Source of the DNA: Antarcticimicrobium sp033791545
GTDB taxonomy: Bacteria > Pseudomonadota > Alphaproteobacteria > Rhodobacterales > Rhodobacteraceae
Direction of reading: 5' to 3'
DNA length: 64,000 bases
NCBI GenBank assembly: GCA_033791545.1
Contig: JASJGL010000061.1
Coordinates: 119,690-183,689, forward strand
Shown: positions 61,422-64,000 of the stretch, piece after piece
How positions within the stretch are numbered: position 1 is the first letter of the stretch
How the letters are laid out: every line of letters starts with the position of its first letter
The notes under the pieces: model-generated
Databases searched by the model: none
The model's input: only the letters and a program-made list of their open reading frames with translations
What the model was told of the DNA's origin: nothing
Position numbers and translations under genes: made by a program

Positions 61422-62609
61422 TCATCGGATCACACCGCAGGACTTGCCCGCCGTCGCAAAGGCGGCCAGCGCGCGGTCCAGTTCCACGCGCGTCAGGGCG
61501 GCGTTCATCTGGGTGCGGATGCGCGCCTGTCCCTCGGGCACCACCGGATAGAAAAAGCCCGAGACATAGACCCCCTCGTCAAACAGCCGCGCCGCCATTT
61601 CCTGCGCCAGCTTTGCCTCGCCCAGCATCACCGGCACGATCGGGTGCTCGCCCGGCAACAGGTCAAACCCCAGCCGGTCGAGCCCGGCGCGCCAATAGGC
61701 GGCGTTATCGTGCAGTTGGCGGCGCAGCGTGGCGCCCTGTTCGATCAGCCCGATTGCGGTGATCCCGGCGGCGACCACGGCGGGGGGCAGCGAATTGGAA
61801 AACAGGTAGGGGCGCGAGCGTTGTCGCAGCAGGTCGATCACCGGCTGCGGCCCTGCGGTATAGCCACCGATCGCGCCCCCCAGTGCCTTGCCCAGCGTGC
61901 CGGTCAGGATATCGACACTGGTGCCGAAATGATCCGGCGTGCCGGCCCCGTTCGGCCCCATGAAGCCGGTGGCGTGGCAATCATCCACCATCATCACCGC
62001 GCCGTATTGATCCGCCAGCGTGCGGATCTCGGGCAGCCGCGCCAGATAGCCGTCCATGCTGAACACCCCGTCGGTGGCGATCATGATATGGCGCGCGCCC
62101 GCGGCCCGCGCCGCCTGCAACTGCCGCTCCAGATCCGCCATGTCGGAATTGGCATAGCGATAGCGTTTCGCCTTGCACAGGCGGATGCCGTCGATGATCG
62201 AGGCATGGTTCAGCGCATCCGAGATGATTGCATCCTCTGGCCCCAACAGCGGTTCGAACAACCCGCCATTGGCATCGAAACAGGCAGCGTAAAGGATCGC
62301 ATCCTCCATCCCAAGGAACCCGGCCAGCCGCTCTTCCAGCGCGCGGTGGATATCCTGCGTGCCGCAGATGAAGCGCACGCTGGCCATCCCGAATCCCTTG
62401 TCGTCCAGCGCCTGTTTCGCTGCCGCGATCAGGGCCGGGTGATCGGCAAGGCCAAGGTAGTTGTTGGCGCAGAGGTTGATCACATGCGCACCGCCCACGT
62501 CGATCTCGCCCCCTTGGGGCGAGGTGATCAGCCGCTCGTGCTTGTACAGCCCGTCGGTTTCGATCCGGGCCAGCGTTGCGGAGATTTCATCAAGGAATCG
62601 ATTTGACAT
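61422..62609 (-). CDS. kbl: 2-amino-3-ketobutyrate CoA ligase (glycine C-acetyltransferase)
   Basis: Kbl thiolyses aminoketobutyrate with CoA to glycine and acetyl-CoA. The 395-residue fold-type I PLP enzyme has NLCANNYLGLADHPALI, MASVRFICGTQDIHRALE, VDDCHATGFMGPNGAGTPDH and the PLP-lysine block LTGTLGKALGGAIGGYTAG, all characteristic of Kbl. Start MSNRFLDEISATLARIE at 62609. It precedes tdh in a kbl-tdh operon, the standard threonine-catabolic pair. Confidence 0.97.
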   Translation of the reverse strand: MSNRFLDEISATLARIETDGLYKHERLITSPQGGEIDVGGAHVINLCANNYLGLADHPALIAAAKQALDDKGFGMASVRFICGTQDIHRALEERLAGFLGMEDAILYAACFDANGGLFEPLLGPEDAIISDALNHASIIDGIRLCKAKRYRYANSDMADLERQLQAARAAGARHIMIATDGVFSMDGYLARLPEIRTLADQYGAVMMVDDCHATGFMGPNGAGTPDHFGTSVDILTGTLGKALGGAIGGYTAGPQPVIDLLRQRSRPYLFSNSLPPAVVAAGITAIGLIEQGATLRRQLHDNAAYWRAGLDRLGFDLLPGEHPIVPVMLGEAKLAQEMAARLFDEGVYVSGFFYPVVPEGQARIRTQMNAALTRVELDRALAAFATAGKSCGVIR

Positions 62610-62719
62610 GGCGCTCTCCCTCCTATGCGAAAGACTGGCACAGCAGCGGGAATGCGTCAAAGAGAAATTACAATATAACGGACACGCATCCGATTTGAAG
62701 GATTATTCCGCCGTCAAAG

Positions 62720-63286
62720 TCAGGCATCCTTGACGATCAAGAACACCCGGGCCGGGCCACCTTCGGCCATGATGGCATGGGGGGTATCGGCGCCATAGCG
62801 GGCGGTGTCGCCTTCTTCCAGCACATCCTCCGCCGCGCCAGAGGTCACGCGCACGCGCCCCTTCAACACGGTCAGGGCCTCTTGCGCGCCACGCTGGTGC
62901 GGCTGGCTCAGCAGTTTGCCGTCGCGATCGAACCGGATGTCATAGACCTCATGCTGCCCGGCCTCTTCGGGCGGCGACAGAATGCGGATGTGGCAGCCAG
63001 CGCCCATATTGTTGATCTGCGGCACTTCGTCGGCGCGCAGCACGGTGATCTGCTCGGCGCTGCGGTCTTGGTCCAGCAGACCGGCGAAATCCACCTGCAA
63101 GGTGCGGGTCAGGTTCCAAAGGGTGGCGATGGTGGGGCTGGATTCGCCGCGCTCGATCTGGCTGACCATAGACCGTGAAACGCCTGAAAGCCGCGCCACC
63201 GCCTCCAGCGAAAGGCCTTTGTCACGCCGGGCCTGTTTCAGGCGGGCGGGCAGGCGGGACAGGATATCGGTAGCGGTTTCCGTCAT
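62720..63286 (-). CDS. XRE-family transcriptional regulator with C-terminal cupin domain
   Basis: A 188-residue regulator: helix-turn-helix RLKQARRDKGLSLEAVARLS, then GVSRSMVSQIERGESSPTIATLWNL, and a cupin domain (GCHIRILSPPEEAGQHEVYDI, RGAQEALTVLKGRVRV, YGADTPHAIMAEGGPARVFLIV). This architecture is common in regulators of amino acid and polyamine catabolism. It lies 110 nt upstream of kbl on the same strand and divergent from the thiolase gene, so it is a good candidate regulator of either. The start at 63286 is chosen because the longer reading runs antisense to the thiolase gene. Confidence 0.92.
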   Translation of the reverse strand: MTETATDILSRLPARLKQARRDKGLSLEAVARLSGVSRSMVSQIERGESSPTIATLWNLTRTLQVDFAGLLDQDRSAEQITVLRADEVPQINNMGAGCHIRILSPPEEAGQHEVYDIRFDRDGKLLSQPHQRGAQEALTVLKGRVRVTSGAAEDVLEEGDTARYGADTPHAIMAEGGPARVFLIVKDA

Positions 63287-63402
63287 GGTGGAATTTGTGA
63301 CCGGGCGCGGTGTGTCTGTCAAACCTTTCCCTGTGCTCCCCCCGGTGCTGTCCTCAGTGTTGCCGTGTGACCACCCGGCGCATGGGCTTCGCCGCCGCGT
63401 TT

Positions 63403-63414
63403 CGTTACGGAACG
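63403..63414. promoter_or_regulatory. near-palindrome in the XRE regulator / thiolase divergent region
   Basis: CGTTACGGAACG, symmetric at 10 of 12 positions, lies inside a short direct repeat of CGTTTCG (63398-63404 and 63413-63419). It is 65 nt before the thiolase ATG and 117 nt before the regulator ATG, and may be an operator. Confidence 0.35.
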
Positions 63415-63479
63415 TTTCGGCAGACAGCAGCATTCCGCGGCGGCATACTGCGCCAGATTCAGAGACTTGGGAGAGACAC

Positions 63480-64000
63480 ATGAGCGACATCGTAATTCTG
63501 GATGGTGCCCGCACCGCCATCGGCACCTTTGGCGGCGCGCTGGCTGGCACCCCGCCGATCGAGCTTGGCACCGTGGCGGCCAAGGCGGCGCTGGAACGCT
63601 CTGGCGTTGAGGGCGCACAAATCGGCCATGTGGTGTTCGGCCATGTGATCAACACCGAACCGCGCGACATGTACCTGTCGCGGGTGGTCGCAATGCAGGC
63701 GGGTGTTCCCAGCGGCACGCCGGCGATGAACGTCAACCGTCTTTGCGGATCTGGGGCGCAGGCCATTGTCTCCGCCGTGCAATCCCTGATGCTGGGCGAT
63801 GCAGAGTTCGCGCTGGCCGGGGGGGCCGAATGTATGTCGCGCAGCCCCTTCATCATGCAGCAGGCGCGCTGGGGTGCGAAAATGGGCGATGTGAAATCGC
63901 TCGACATGATGCTGGGCACGCTGAACTGCCCGTTCGGTAGCGGCCACATGGGCGTCACCGCCGAGAACGTCGCCGAAGAGCATGGCATCAGCCGCGAAGC
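63480..64000 (+). CDS. acetyl-CoA acetyltransferase/thiolase (3' end outside window)
   Basis: The first 173 residues of a thiolase: MSDIVILDGARTAIGTFGGALAG, GHVINTEPRDMYLSRV, and the acylated Cys in NVNRLCGSGAQAIVSAVQSL, then GGAECMSRSPFIMQQARWG and MGVTAENVAEEHGISRE. It follows the degradative/biosynthetic acetoacetyl-CoA thiolase pattern (PhaA/AtoB). Near kbl-tdh, which yields acetyl-CoA, but divergent from the XRE regulator. The gene runs off the right edge. Confidence 0.93.
   Translation, partial: MSDIVILDGARTAIGTFGGALAGTPPIELGTVAAKAALERSGVEGAQIGHVVFGHVINTEPRDMYLSRVVAMQAGVPSGTPAMNVNRLCGSGAQAIVSAVQSLMLGDAEFALAGGAECMSRSPFIMQQARWGAKMGDVKSLDMMLGTLNCPFGSGHMGVTAENVAEEHGISRE

Noticed and set aside
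63287..63988. Upstream in-frame extension of the XRE regulator over the thiolase gene
   Set aside because: The thiolase is clear on the plus strand, and the regulator N-terminus MTETATDIL gives the normal family length, so the extension is only an open antisense frame.

Overview
The window is chromosomal DNA of a marine-type alphaproteobacterium of the Rhodobacteraceae (Roseobacter/Ruegeria-like). The evidence is high GC with strong third-position bias, a petABC cytochrome bc1 operon, the petP-petR regulator pair known from Rhodobacter, a serC leader-like hairpin before serC-serA, a Rhodobacterales-type Hint_2 secreted protein, and polyamine-type ABC transporters. It is dense housekeeping DNA. 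I see no tRNA or rRNA gene, insertion sequence, prophage, CRISPR array or origin.

Layout. 1-4.1 kb (minus): rimP-nusA-ylxR-infB translation/transcription operon, infB cut by the window edge; a terminator-like hairpin sits just before rimP. 4.2-11.5 kb: a short solute-binding protein, proline iminopeptidase, ubiG, a PaiB-like flavoprotein, a GST, and a Lon-like protease coupled to an unknown protein. 11.7-14.6 kb: petABC with a clear terminator. 14.6-19.4 kb: HyuA-like hydrolase, queG, an NAD(P)-binding epimerase-like protein and an ExoD-family protein. 19.4-24.7 kb (minus): a histone-deacetylase-like hydrolase, xseB, ispA and dxs (isoprenoid precursors), preceded by petP-petR. 24.9 kb: branched-chain aminotransferase.

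25.8-33.9 kb is a probable catabolic cluster: an ectoine-hydrolase-like M24 enzyme and an ArgE-like M20 deacylase, divergent from a four-gene polyamine-type ABC importer. 34-41.4 kb: lytic transglycosylase, RNase R, a CofC-like glycosyltransferase, dapE, a prokaryotic ionotropic-glutamate-receptor-like channel and a small protein. 41.5-47.6 kb: a Hint-domain secreted protein, dapD, glyoxalase, serine/threonine dehydratase, an RTX-repeat protein and a LOG-family protein. 47.6-54.8 kb: a probable gene remnant, a 68-residue protein, rlmN, an IalB-family protein, an asparaginase, a LysR regulator divergent from a methyltransferase, serB and an AI-2E-family transporter. 55-58 kb: serC-serA behind a leader hairpin. 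58-64 kb: a small haem-oxidase-like membrane protein, a phosphoesterase, a cysteine-synthase-like enzyme, tdh-kbl (threonine to glycine plus acetyl-CoA), an XRE/cupin regulator, and the start of a thiolase.

Metabolic threads: serA, serC and serB give complete serine biosynthesis within about 5 kb; tdh, kbl and the dehydratase break down threonine/serine; dapD and dapE belong to the succinylated lysine route. Most interesting for follow-up: the iGluR-like channel, the Hint protein, the rimP attenuator-like hairpin, a short motif repeated 3' of three genes, the M24-M20-ABC cluster, Tdh lacking all four structural-zinc cysteines, and several inverted repeats in regulator-flanked promoters. All database-type statements here come from recall of protein families; no search was run.
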